A stretch of 57,371 nucleotides of DNA. It comes from Guyanagaster necrorhizus. Lineage: Eukaryota > Basidiomycota > Agaricomycetes > Agaricales > Physalacriaceae. The stretch lies in the NCBI RefSeq assembly GCF_019112545.1, contig NW_025064936.1, forward strand, positions 1-57,371, written 5' to 3'. The notes under the pieces were generated by a model. The model was not told the origin of the DNA. It did not search any database and was given only the letters and a program-made list of their open reading frames with translations. A program made the position numbers and the translations under genes. The first letter of the stretch is position 1. Every line of letters starts with the position of its first letter. Positions 35,788 through 48,079 of this stretch are shown in pieces.

Positions 35788-36212
35788 TATTATGATTTTT
35801 CTACCTTTTTCTTTATTTTCCTCAAGTTAATCTCTATTTATGCTTAGTCAGCACAATAAGCTGATCTATCATTGTCCTCTGATATAGTGACAAGCTCTTG
35901 ACAACACACAATGATCGTTTGTGGACAGTAATGATGCCCAAGGACAAAAGGCACAAAGAACATAGAAATGCATAATAAGCAGTTCTATATTTACTTGGAT
36001 GATGTACAGTATATAAGTAGGCTCACTCTTGCTGGTTAAACCCCAGCTCTAAGCTAAGTTTATTCATCTTATTCTACTCTTGAGCTATACTTGCAAAGGC
36101 CTTGAAGCACTCAGTCAACTAAACACAACAGGTGAACTCTAGCACAAAGGTTCAAAGATGAAACCACACTAGTTTATCATGTGTTTGGATCATGTGCAGC
36201 TTGAGTCTAACA
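35788..36212 (+). repeat. Chromovirus 3' LTR, right copy (425 bp)
   Basis: Begins TATTATGA where the young LTR has TGTTACGA, and ends GTCTAACA. The box AGCTTCGAGCTAA of the young LTR reads AGCTCTAAGCTAA here. The sequence beyond 36212 is unrelated to that beyond the left arm. Confidence 0.85.
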
Positions 36213-39200
36213 CATCTCATTGTGATATATATACATGCTTGATGCATGCATTTGCTTGTTTACATACTAGACTTTCAAGACATGTGACTGAGAAGATACA
36301 AATCTCCTTCTCATTTACTTGAGTATTTTATGACCAGAGCTTGAAGGACCTCCAAGATGTTGGCAGCTTCTTCTTAATGTTATTGCTGAAGAAAGGCAGA
36401 GTGCAAAGTGTCATATTACCTGTTAGTGGTGCTGCTTTAAATCAGAATTGATATACAGTATCTCTGATAGCAGCTTTCCCTCCACTTTTAGGTGCATAAT
36501 ATGTGAATCTATACTCACATCAGAAAGATGAGAATTCAAGGGAAATCAGAATGTGCATAACAAGATGATATTTTGAGAAGTTGATCTTGGCAGAGATTTT
36601 ACATAAAATTTGCATGCCTCTGAAATATATCTCTGGAGAGTGGCATGGGATTGAGATCCCCCAAAACACAAAGTTTGTTAATCTCCAAAATAATGCTCCT
36701 AAAACAGTACAGTTGTGCATAAAATTCAGGTTTGTCAAAAATCTTCATCTTTCCTATGTGACTGCTCTTGCTTATTGTGGGACTTTATATTCATCTTCTC
36801 ATCAATGGAGTGTGTGATTGAGTCATTATGCTGTGTATTACAGAAGTCTATAACACTTTCAACAGTTAGACTTCTTAGACTTCCTACTACCAAAGTGTGT
36901 ATGTATCATTTCTTTTGATCTTGTATCTTATATGAATATAGAGTCTAATCATATTGTGTAATTGCATCTCCTTCACCTTGTGTTGTCATCTGAATGGAAG
37001 TGAGGAGGCTTTGATTTTTCAAGTCAGTTATTCAACAAATCTTTCTCTTGGATCACAGCATTAATATGAGATAAACTCAGCACTGTCACTGATTCTGATA
37101 TCTGTGTTGGTTATTTGGTGAGTGTCAATCTGAGTACCTTTGCAACCAGGGTTAGTATGTGTTCTACAGCTGTTGTTATCACAATATATCAATCACTATG
37201 CAGTATCATTTGATGTCAAGTTCATCACTGGTGCAGTTTCTTTTGTTGCCAAATACTGTATACTGGAAGTGATTTTACATTGCTCAAATGTCAACCTTTT
37301 TATCATGAATCCAAGATCTATTGACTCCTAATCAGATTCACTGTCAAAAACAAGTCCTGGCATTTCAGCTTTGAAAAGTGTCTTACACATTGATGATGGA
37401 GTATATAAGCCTATATAGAGCTCTAATTAAACTCATGTATCTGAACAAATAAATATATCTACCATTTAATAGAGAGAAGAATATTCTTGAATTCAGTTTA
37501 AAATTAAGAAATTAGTATATAATATCTCTATCAGTGTCAGTCTGATTGGATGTTAAGAAAGTCTGGGAGAAATGTGAAAGATAAATGAGGGAGTAGTCTG
37601 TAAATATTATACAACTATCATCTCTCATTATATAGCATGCAGTAACACAGCAAAAAATCTGTTACATTGTGACCATGATTATTATATCAAAAAGATCATC
37701 TTAAAGTTGCTATAACAAAAGATAAGTTGAATCTCACTTCTAATATCAAACAGCATTCAGCAATCTTATCATAAAATAGCAGTGAATGTTCTGAACTGAC
37801 ATTAGCATATTCATAACTTCTAGTTAGAGACACACTGTTAGATGTTCTTGTTGTGATAAAGAACTGAGTCCAGCTAGCAGTAAGGATGCACTTTTCATGT
37901 GAAACACTAAAGATAACTTATAACAAATGATCTGTAAGAGCAGCAATATGATTAGCCTAATTCTTCAAGAGAGATCTTATTGCAACTTCTAAAACTCTGA
38001 GTTGTAATCCTATAGATCATCTTAAAGTGTTTTAAAACCAACAGATGGTAGAAGCAAGTAATTGCTATAATAGAATGCTTAGTCTATCCATAGATTTAAA
38101 TCAGTATTATATATACAAATACATAGACTATTGCACTGTCTGACAAACTTAGTTAAGATATAGTCACAGCAGCTCAAAAATAATAAGATCTCAACTCTTG
38201 ATATTCTCCTTAGATTTAGCCTTCTTCTATTCAGCATATATGATCTGTATATCAGAGTTGAGAACACTGGTTTGCTGTTATCAAACCAAAGATCATCAGC
38301 CTGTGATAAAAATTGAGAATGAGACATGTAGAGAATATGAAGATTCCAGTGGGATTCCAAAGAGGCAGGTCACCAAGATTAGGTAACCATGTGACTATGC
38401 TGGGTGGCTGAGACATGCAGCCATTTTTTTATTCTTATACTGCCACAGCATCTCATGCTGTGTATTTTTTTGTGTGCTTCTATTACTATTACTATTTATA
38501 TTCTTAATCTTTACATTCAAATCATCTATATAATAGCTTCTTATCCTAAATAGTATGATTTCTGATGAAACCATTAATCTGAAATTGCAAAAGCTGCAAG
38601 ACTCTGCAGTTTCAGACATAGAAAGCAAACTTTTTTATACACTATATAATTGTGGCATCTGAAAAGCATGCTCATGTGATCAGGAATGCTGCTCAGATAT
38701 GCTTGCTGATTTCCAATAAGACTTTGGTTCAGCAGAAAAACTATAGAGAGCAACTGTATGTGCCTTTAAAAGCTATTATTTTGGTATTAGAGAGTATTAA
38801 ATGTATGCTGTATTGTGTATAGCATCTATTTCATATGAAATAATCCACTCCAATAGGAATATGAGTATCTTGACTTGGCCTACTCAAAGTCAGCAAATCT
38901 GGCCAAACTGTGAAGTCTTTTAGTGAACTGTTAGTTTGTAAAACAGGATTTTATCATTATGTATAGTATACTGACCTGAATCTGTAAAAAATATCAACAG
39001 TTCTCATTCTCAGAAGTGTCTTATGAATGTCAAACCACACTCACAAATCTTTCACTTTCACTAAAAACACCAATGTGTCCTTTTCAGCATGAACTTTTGT
39101 CCAATGAGACCTCTGCAAGTCTAAGTATTCAGTTTCATCTTCCACATGATGGTGGTGACAGCAATTCTGATTTTCTTCATATAACAGGAGTTGGAAATAA

Positions 39201-41290
39201 CTCTGAAGTGGAGTTTCTTTGCAATTATATGATCTCTAATGATGAGTTTACTACTGAGGAGATTTTTGGTTATGATCTTGATAATGAGAGTAAAGAGGAA
39301 ATACAATAAATGAAGCTGATAATAATAATAAGAATTTGAATGACAATGGTGAGTTTTATAGCTCTCTCTGTCTGACTATCTTTTTCTTTAGGAGTTTTTG
39401 GGTATTAAACTTGCTGGGAGACAGATAAGAGATCATATCATTGATGTTCACTATCTTCTTCTGTTTATTAGCTGGTCTGCTAAATGGTCAAAGCATAATC
39501 AGAAAATGAGCCTATTATAAAAATATTACTTAGTGCTGTAAGTCATATATTTGACTAAGTTATTGTTGCTTGAGAGCATACTACTTATTATTCAGTCACA
39601 GCTTAAAAAGCTATTTTTTGCAGCCATGTGAGTTTGTAAACTCCAGAATGCACAGGATCCTTTACTCATAAAAAAAAGACCTGCAACTAATGTTTTAGTA
39701 TATGATGCTATTAAAGATCTCATGGATGCTGCTTTTGATGAGTCTTCTTGCAGGTGTGTACTCTCATATTATCTAGAGCATTAATCTGATGAATAATTTC
39801 TTTAGTGGTTTAAACTCAAATGAAAATACAGTTGATATTGTTGCAAATATCTTTCTTGCAAGTATTACTTCTGAGCATCTGCTAAAAATCTCTAGAATTT
39901 TTGCAGCATCAAGAATGTATCTGTATAATGATTTTATGAGAGAATTAATATCTGATAAATTTTTATCAGTACATATTGCTATCTTTGAACATCTTGCTTA
40001 AGCATGTCAAATGGCAAGTGGGAACTGTGGTGATGATTTCTATCAGATGATGATCAAACAATTACAAATACTTAGCATTGCAATCTCTGGGATCTGACAC
40101 TAACTAATGATGAAGCAGAATGATAAGAATGATAAGGTATAAGATGATGATAAGAGGAGTGAGAGAGAGGAGAGGTTGGTAGACTCAGGCTGCCAGCATA
40201 AGAATACCAACAGGAGAGTCACATTAAGAGCACTGATGTGCTCAGTAATGGCAAGTGGCAAAAGGACTAGTGGGTGGCAATGAACTCCAACCAACACTAA
40301 AACCTCTCAAACTCTACACTTATCATCAATGGATTGAATTTGAACATTTTGAATACAATAGAAGCACTCTGCAGACTTGATAATCAAGAGAAGCATTGTT
40401 CAAAGGACTTTTATTTGTTACTAGTAAGTTATACAAAGGTATCACTCATACTAGCAGGAGTAAGACACAGTTCTAAATAAAAGTGACTTAGGTTTGAGCT
40501 ACTGCACTCTTGGCTGAAACTGCTTTCCACATGTGAATAAACACTTGACTAGTCACATTCTAGGCAAACTAGTAGTTCTCTTGGCCTAAGAATAACACTA
40601 TACTATGAGTACTTTTTTGACTAACTTTGAAGAATACTCTTGGTCATTCTAGATACAATAGTATGCTCAAAAGCAGACTTCAATTCACTCAATTCTAAGG
40701 TAGACTTAGCAACTAGCATTGCTTCACTGAGGGTTGAAGTACAAAAGCCTTTAATTGGGGTACAAGATGCTACTAGCATATCACAATCATGGGAATAGCT
40801 TGCCTATCACTCACCACCCTATTCTACTAGCTAAATACAATCTACAAAAGGTACTATAAGCCATAAATAGTTAAATGAGAGAGGTATTATTGGTAAGATT
40901 TTCTTGGGCTAGTCATGCTTTATGGTGAATAATCATGCAATAGTGGTACTAGAAGCAGTCATGTGCTATTAGCAGGCCCAGGAGTTCTGGTCATGGCCTC
41001 ATTCCATCTCTCAGACCCAGTAATACCTCATTACCATCAAGGATATTTGACTAGCCATTACAGGCACATCTGCAACAGCCATTGATCATGATCAGAAGAA
41101 TAGCCCAGATGCACTAGTGCTGATCATAATGGATCTATATCACACTAGTCAAATCTAGCCTCCGATCTGATATTCTGCCAATTCAATTCTAAGTCCCATT
41201 TCAAGTTTGTCATGCTGCTAGCAATTTTAGACATTTCAGATCAGTGCACTAGTGACTTTGAGACAGATGTTGGAGTGAAATTAGAATCGA
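36213..41290. other. CpG-poor region, no recognised element
   Basis: About 5 kb of AT-rich, CpG-depleted DNA. Short + strand frames at 39016-39309 (acidic; LPHDGGDSNSDFLHITGVGN) and 39789-40001 (LASITSEHLLKISRIFAASR) may be exons of one decayed gene, with GT...CAG-like borders nearby, but I cannot name a family. The rest gives neither LTR ends nor pol motifs. CpG-normal DNA starts at about 41290. Confidence 0.4.
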
Positions 41291-41581
41291 GTTTCCACAG
41301 AAGCATGCGCGCGGTTCGACAAACTATAGGAGAAGACATGGGAAAGTTTGAAATCTTATTATACTGATACACACTCCTGTTGATCGAGCCAAAAGGATAG
41401 ATTACAGAAACATGCTGTATAACCCTTGCCCGTTCAGTTAACGTATATTCACAGTTCTACTGGAATGTATATGGTATAGGAAAAACGATTAGCAGACGAT
41501 CAATCAATCACGGACCGTCCGAACAGCATAAGCTTAGCCCCTCCCAAACCTGATATTAGTACCAAAGCACTGTAATATCAT
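41291..41581. other. Intergenic, 3' flank of F-box gene
   Basis: Short CpG-normal stretch between the repeat block and the stop codon of the F-box gene. No gene seen. Confidence 0.5.
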
Positions 41582-42961
41582 CTATACCAACCGAAACCGA
41601 ATGACCCCACCATTGAGCGTCGATGCAAAAATATTCGCCGCCCTAGACTCTCGAACAGAAGCTAAAAAAAAAAATTAGGTCAATCGCATCACCACCGCGA
41701 AAAAAACAAAAAAAGAATACGCACTGCCCCCGCTAACTCGTTTATACCCCTCCGGGAAATAATCCACCCCCACTCTCGTCACACCCCACAGCCCCGAACC
41801 CGGCAGCTTCTTCTCAATGAGCCGCTTCACAGCCCCAGACGCGGGGGACAACGTCCGAAACTCCAAATCCCTCATCGCATCCCAGTTGGTCAGGCGGATG
41901 TCCCACCGCGCGAGCGCCGGCAGCGCCGCCGCCACGTCATTCCAGATAGAGCCCTGGTTGAAGATGAGGAAATACCCGTTGCTCGTTCTGGAGAAGGCAA
42001 TGGTGAGCGTGAGGGAGAAGAGGGCGCTAGGCACGGGGGCGTGGCTGAGGAAGTTGACGAGCCAGCGTATGGACGGGATGGGGTTCACATTCGGCATGTC
42101 TATCACCGTAAGGGATATATGCTGCAGGTCGGAAAGCGTGTCGCGGCACGGTATGCCAGACCAATTCGCTGGACCTTGAGAGACAAATTAATTAGCTAAA
42201 GAATGACGTCTCACGTCGATAGCGTTGAATAACCTGCCTGTCTGGAAGTCTTTAGCGATACTTGGGCCTATGCACAGAGTTTTGATTCGACCGCCGTTTT
42301 CCGAGAGTCTTTTCAGAATGAACGGCAGGAAATCAACGACGCTGATAGCGACCGTCAATTTCTTCAACGCGCGCGAGATCACCAAGGGACACATGTCATT
42401 CTCGGACGTTATCCGAACGGCGTTCATCGACGCCCGGCAATGCACCTCCAGAGACTCGAGCACAAAGCCGTACTTCTCAACCGTCAGCGGCGGACTGCAA
42501 TATCGCGGAACGGAGACATCCATAAGCGACAGATGCCTCAGCCTCGACAGCCGCCGAAGAAACCCATCAAACTCCAAGTGGCTGGGAAACGCGACGTTTC
42601 GGAGTGCGAGCGATGTGATGGTGGGAAAAATGACGGCAACAAACGTCGCGGGACCATCTACAACTGAGATGCTGTGTATGTTTGGTAGCCAACGGAGTGA
42701 TTCGTCCATCTCATGTGTATAATCTGACACGTGGAGGTCCTGAATATAGGGGAGGATTCTCGGGGACTGGGAGCACAGCTCGACGAATCTCGGTAGTAGG
42801 TCACTTCGGAGGGAGACGGTACGGAAGATATAAGAGCATGCTCTATTGCTGAAGCACCTTGAAGCACCATGTAGTGACAAAAGTGCAGCTCTATCGTCAC
42901 AGAGGGTGTCGATGATACAGTCAATAAGTTCTTGAGGTAGATGAATTGAGTTGCTGGACAT
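41582..42961 (-). CDS. F-box protein with degenerate leucine-rich repeats
   Basis: Likely a substrate adaptor of an SCF ubiquitin ligase. Exons 42215-42961, 41725-42121 and 41582-41661 join to 407 aa, with GT-AG introns of 93 and 63 nt (donors GTGAGA and GTGCGT). Residues 7-51 are an F-box (LPQELIDCIIDTLCDDRAAL, then CSYIFRTVSL). The rest has leucine-spaced repeats such as LRHLSLMDVSVPRY and PSIRWLVNFLSHAPVPSALF. The ATG at 42961 gives the F-box its usual place at the N-terminus. Agaricomycetes carry hundreds of fast-evolving F-box genes of this build; the target is unknown. It is intact, unlike the F-box gene at 7917-9465 on the other side of the repeat block, and the two are not close copies. 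Confidence 0.85.
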
Positions 42962-43310
42962 TGAGACAAAAATCCTGGATTCATTTTCATTAGTTCAGTT
43001 TTATTCTATCAAATAAAAGACTCACAACTTAACAATCCGGTCATATACCTAATGGTGGTACCAGTGAGAGTGACGCCCAAAGAAGACAAAAATAGGAGGC
43101 CGGCTTAATGGAATAGCGGCATATCACGTGGAACAGCGCAACCCTAAAAATAAAACACCGACATCGACGAGAATTTAAGAAAGAAAATATCATTACAAGG
43201 TCATTAGAATGCAAAAAAATATAGTGAAGGAGCGTTGAAAACGGAAAGACCACATAGAAAAAAAAGCAGAGAATGAACGGAACGATAAAATGAACAAATG
43301 AGTGATCGGA
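42962..43310. other. Intergenic between F-box gene and dhc1
   Basis: 349 bp containing the F-box promoter and the dhc1 3' flank, both genes being on the minus strand. AT-rich near 43180-43270. No gene. Confidence 0.6.
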
Positions 43311-46300
43311 TCAGAACCTTCTCGCCCCCGGGCCACCGCCACCAACGAGTCCTTCTATCGAATGATGCTCCAAATCATTCCTCGCTTTCAGAATCGCCGC
43401 ATGCATCTCCTTCATCGCATTACCAAGCTTCGCTCCAAACCGACTGAGGATATCCTTCTGCCACGAATCATACTTCGCGTTCACCCGCGCCTGCACCTGC
43501 TCGTAATCAACGACACACACCCCAAAGCTCTTCTGAGTATCGGACGTATCGAACGTCGAGCGCGCCTTCTTGATCTCCGTCAGCAGCTGCTGCCAGTGCG
43601 CTAGCGAGTCTCCCAGCCGACTGAACACGTATTCCGCTTCCAGGTCCCATAGCGACTGAAACTGAAGCCACTTCGCCACATAATCCTTCAGTTGCTGAAC
43701 CTTGGCTTCGATGAGCGTAAAAGGTCGTTCTAGGCTATCTTTATGCAGCTGGGTGAGCTGTGAGGACGTAGCATAAGTACACGAACCAACAGCTCTGAGA
43801 TCAAAGGAGCGTGCGTACCAGTGACGTATATGTCGTTTCGGACACGGTGCCTCCTTGCATTTGCAGACCAATCTCATATCGTGAGCTTTGTATTCGCCGT
43901 AGTCGACAGACGACACCTTATTACAGTAGGTCAGGCACAAGACCCAAAAGAAACAGAATTACTTCACCTAGCCATTGATGCAACTGGTGGATCCACGAAG
44001 CGCGGGCGTGCTCTATCGGCGGGTCCAAGAAGATGACCTGATTCTGTATACGTATTTCATGCACCAGAGGCTTCAGAGTCATGTTGGCCTCCAAAAACTT
44101 GACATACGGGTCAGTCAAAAAAACATCCATCGTACACACTCAAATCGGGAGCGCGCCATACCTTCTCCTCCTTTATACGCTTATCACCCCGGCGTTTGTT
44201 CGTAATATCCCGCAGGGGCAAAGCTTCCCTCCGCGTATCTCCATCATCCGTCCGGTCAAATTCTTGACACCAGACATGTATAACTTGCGTCAACCGCTGT
44301 AGAAGGATCTTCTCGATTGACTTGTCGACCTCAGCAACCCAGTGGTCCAGGTTTGCATAGCCTTCCAAGTTCAGTCGGTCAATCTGAACGACGATTTATA
44401 ATAAGTACAGTTCAGAAATAAACGTAGAAAAAGCAACGCACAGCAGCCTGTATCCGGCTCAGAAGCTCAGAAAACGCCTCGTTGGTATACGAGCACGTAC
44501 CCAAGTCTTCGATGGAGCGCAGGATATCTTTGTATAGGTCAATGACATTATTCGTCTTGTCCTGTGAGGTGGGATTGGATTAGCACTATGGCGCCACCGT
44601 TATGCGAGCACCAACCAACCTGCAGCACCGAAATAACACTGGCGAACTCTCGAACGAACTGCATCTGTCGGTTGTCACGACCATCGCTGCCAGTGACATA
44701 CCGTCCCGTGTCGTACTGAGTCACAAAGTAGTCCCACCGAATATTCATCCCTAGAGCATTTGTCAGGGACGTGCAACCCACCAAAGAACTAAGGAACCTT
44801 ACCCTTATTGATCATTCGCTGCGCCTCATTCCGGTACTCCGCAACCAACCACTCAATCCCCCCATTCCTCTCCACCAAATCAAGCGTCTGACCGTACGTC
44901 CTTACAGTCTCCATCAAGCTCACGGCACGCGGATACACCCTCTTCGCATCCTTCGCCATATTCGTGGTCGAATGTGGGATTTGGAAACCCAACCACAGCA
45001 AGTTCCGCACCTCCTTGAAGAGCGTAATGATCTGAGGATCAAAGTTCACCGCCAGTTGGTACGCGAACGCCCCACCACCGCCACCACCACCCGTCCCGCG
45101 CAGTCGCACAATCTCAAATAGCCGTCCATCGACACCCAGATTCCGCCGGTTGATATCCTGCAGCCACGCATCAAACACAGGTCGGGTGTCCAGTTTCTTG
45201 CGAAACGCGCTGCTCTCAGACTGGAGCTTTTGTCCTTCGGCGTAGAGCTCCCAGCCCTTACCGAGTACGTCTTCTACCCGTTTCATGTATGTGAGGAGTT
45301 GCCGTTCGATTTGGCGCGCCCATATGATCGCACCAGCGATAGGCGGGAGGTCACGCATTTGGGACATGTGGTAGGCTTCGGAATAGCGGTACTGGGTTTT
45401 GAACTACAGGAGAACGATGAGCCAGAAATTAAAGGGGCGGAGGAACGGAATGATGGCCAACCTTATCGTGCAGATGCTTGATGTCTTCTTTCACTGAATC
45501 TATCAACTGGGTCTGGTACTCCTGAATGGCACCTCGGATCTAAACAATCACGACTGAGCCAGGGTCATCAACACACAAGAAAAAAAATGAAAGACACCTT
45601 CGGCCGCACGAACAGCGCATTAAACTTTGAGAACACCCGGAACATCTCATTCGCATTCCTCGCCGTACCCAGTCGATCTCTTAACCGCGCAATTATCTGG
45701 TTCTCCACCCTTGACACGCGCTCATTATACGCGTTCTCAGCAGCCACCCAGATCTCCGTGCCCTCTGCGAATGATTGCATAAACCGCAAGTTCATCAAAG
45801 GAAAAGCCAACAAGAAGGAAAACTAACCAACGGAGACATCCAGCACGTCGATCCGCTTAACAACCTCGTACGCCTCCTTGACTTCCTCCTCCATGTCCAT
45901 CCCTCCTCCTATCTCCATGCCCATACCAAGACCCTTCGTTGGTCCCGTCATGACCGCCAGCTGTTCGTGTTGCTTTCTCCAGTCTCTCAAGTACCGCGTT
46001 CTCTCCTGAAGTTTCGCATGTGCAGGTATCACCTTGATCGGTATAAACCGTTCAGAGCGTTTCTTCGTCACCTCGCGGGCGACGTTCGTGAACTCTTTCA
46101 TCAAATCATCCCAGGTCCGGAAGATGTTCATCGTCTGTGCAAGCAGGCGGTCGAAGGTTTCGTAAGGGGTATATGGTAGACGGTGGGAGGTGAGAATGCG
46201 TAGCAGTTGGTCATTGAAGTCTCGGGAGATGGCCTCGACGAGGGGGAGGGCCCGTCGGATAGGATAGGGGGACAGTCGGAGTTTGCGATTAATGTGCCCA

Positions 46301-47548
46301 AAAATAAGGACGAGGGATTCTTGCACTTTGTCGAGGTCAGTGGCGGAGAGGAGTTCGTTCAGAGGGAAATCTTTCATTAGCTGGTTATACTTGTGTACTG
46401 TAAGAGCCAGCAAATCAGTGTACGGTCGGTCTTTCGAGCTGAGAGGAAACCCTACCTAGATCCGTGGCGTCCTTCAATCCTGTATCAGCAACAAAACTCA
46501 CAGTAGCGCGAAACCGTTTAGCATTCCGTAGACATTCCATAACCATATTCACTTCCTCGCTCCGTAGCTGTGCTTCGATGCCCTCCAACGCCCGCTCGAG
46601 ACTAAGCCAAAAATTGATTTCCTGCGATGCCGTCCCCGAGTTGACGTCCCTCGATAGCTTGGTAACGGCTTGTATTGCTTTGATCCACGAATTGACGTGT
46701 CCGTGTAACGTGTTGAGGAATCCACTATCGTTAAGAATCTTGGCGGGTATGTGGGAGATATTGGGTCGCATCCCGGCTACCTGTGCCTGCTCGACGGCAC
46801 GTTGTATCACAGGATGTATTGTCAGATTCGTTTCTGGTATTTCTACATTTTGTTGGAGGTGAAGAAGGGAGAGTTCGAGTTCGGCAAATTTCTTCTTGGT
46901 CATGGGTATACCTGCGAGAGTGGGGTGAAATGGAAAAAGAGACGACCAAGGAATAATAGCTGCTCACCCATCTTGCCCTCGCCACCGTTCTTTCCTCCGC
47001 CACGAGAGCCGACGAACGCATCGAACCATGGCTTGACACCACAGCTCACCACTGCGTGCAGACTCTCGTACGGCGTCTCGTCGCCGCCAAACAGGTTCAA
47101 AAAGTGAAGCTGCGTCGCCAATGGAACCATGGGATCGAGAGTCGGCCCGCGTTTAATCAACGCCAGTGTCGTCAGATGTGATGGATGATACGTTAATTGC
47201 GTGGTGAGCTGGTAACTGTATGTCTGCACGGCCTCCTCTACCACAAGCAGAATCTTAGAGAAGCTCGTACAACAATTAAATGAAGCACGCACCTTCGACT
47301 TCATCTTTTGCTTTCACGACGTATATGACCCCACCACCTTCCGAGCTGAATCGTGTTACGCGGTCATTGAACTCGTCGTCGAACAGAGAATCGAGCTCCG
47401 CCGGTGCCGCACCAATTAACGGTGGCAGCAAGGCCAGAAGATAGCTGCGGAACACTTCCGGGTCGAACGAAACGGCCGGCTCGACGGGTGGTGGTGGCGG
47501 CGGGTCATTTGTATGTCCATTCGTCGGCGGTGTCAATGGCGGCTCCAT
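43311..47548 (-). CDS. dhc1: Cytoplasmic dynein heavy chain, tail subunit (split gene)
   Basis: Encodes the N-terminal tail (DHC_N1) of cytoplasmic dynein, which dimerises and binds intermediate chains and cargo. Exons, 5' to 3': 47293-47548, 46968-47237, 46456-46911, 45828-46397, 45598-45764, 45462-45539, 44803-45403, 44620-44750, 44442-44561, 44162-44383, 43968-44097, 43819-43916 and 43311-43757. These total 1181 aa with introns of 51-64 nt. Tail motifs occur in order: [96 protein letters not shown], and [15 protein letters not shown] across an intron. The protein stops after [13 protein letters not shown]: no linker, AAA+ ring or stalk follows. In Agaricomycetes such as Schizophyllum commune the chain is encoded by two genes, dhc1 (tail) and dhc2 (motor), so this is a natural split and not a truncation. 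The first intron boundary is the least certain. Confidence 0.92.
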
Positions 47549-48079
47549 GTTGATTCTACCACGAGACGGAAGGGATTCACAAGAGGATCTTGCCGAGTTT
47601 CTCCCGCTTTTCGACGACGCCGAGCGGGACCAGAACCCAAAGGAGGTCGCAGCAATTCGCCGAGGTAGAGTGCGACGGTAACTGGTGAAATAATGCTGGA
47701 AAAAACCGTGTTCAGGATCCATTTGTCTGTCGCAGCGGTTGCAGTAAGCTTACATTTGGAAAATATGTCGCACTCGCAGCTTAAACGAGGCTACCACGCG
47801 TCGTCGTGCCGTAGGAATATTTCAGCGTCGTGGAGAGTGCCAGGGAAGGGTTTATTTGGCACCCAGTCTGCAGAGATACATCACACAGCCACATCTGGTG
47901 AAGTGCGGATCTCGGGACGCGGCGCCGACAAGCCTCAATTCCTCAATTCCAGCAGATGCCCCGGCCTCAATTGCGCTGGCCCACTTCTGATAGATACTAA
48001 ACGATGTGGGCTTTCACATAACCTGTTAACAGTAAGAATAATTGAGGGCAGGATACCGAAAACATTTCTAAGATCTTCT
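47549..48079. other. Intergenic between dhc1 and MET2
   Basis: 531 bp, CpG-normal, holding the dhc1 promoter and the MET2 3' flank. An open frame continues upstream of the chosen dhc1 ATG to 47722, so a longer N-terminus is possible, but that extension shows no dynein similarity. A + strand frame at 47693-48124 looks incidental. Confidence 0.55.

Larger units (their letters stand above)
27098..36212. repeat. Large palindrome with two 3369-bp arms
   Basis: Positions x and 63310-x are complementary for x from 27098 to 30466 (right arm 32844-36212). Every open frame inside one arm recurs with identical translation at the mirrored place in the other. Directly compared LTR stretches show no mismatch. 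The identity stops sharply: outside, 27097 and 36213 do not pair; inside, the left arm continues Gypsy sequence while the right arm meets a family A repeat. The loop is 2377 bp. Confidence 0.93.
32844..36212 (+). mobile_element. Decayed Gypsy chromovirus, right copy (5' truncated)
   Basis: Inverted twin of the left copy, starting just upstream of RT and ending with the complete 3' LTR. No 5' LTR, gag or protease. Because it shares all the nonsense codons of the left copy, it was copied or converted after the element had decayed. Confidence 0.9.

Noticed and set aside
27098..36212. The two arms as LTRs or terminal repeats of one giant element.
   Set aside because: The arms contain full pol domains and their own LTRs in opposite orientation; they are inverted copies of one element, not its ends.
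43311..43320. Dynein heavy chain truncated by rearrangement.
   Set aside because: All 13 exons join in frame, the end is clean with a host gene close downstream, and a two-gene heavy chain is known in Agaricomycetes.
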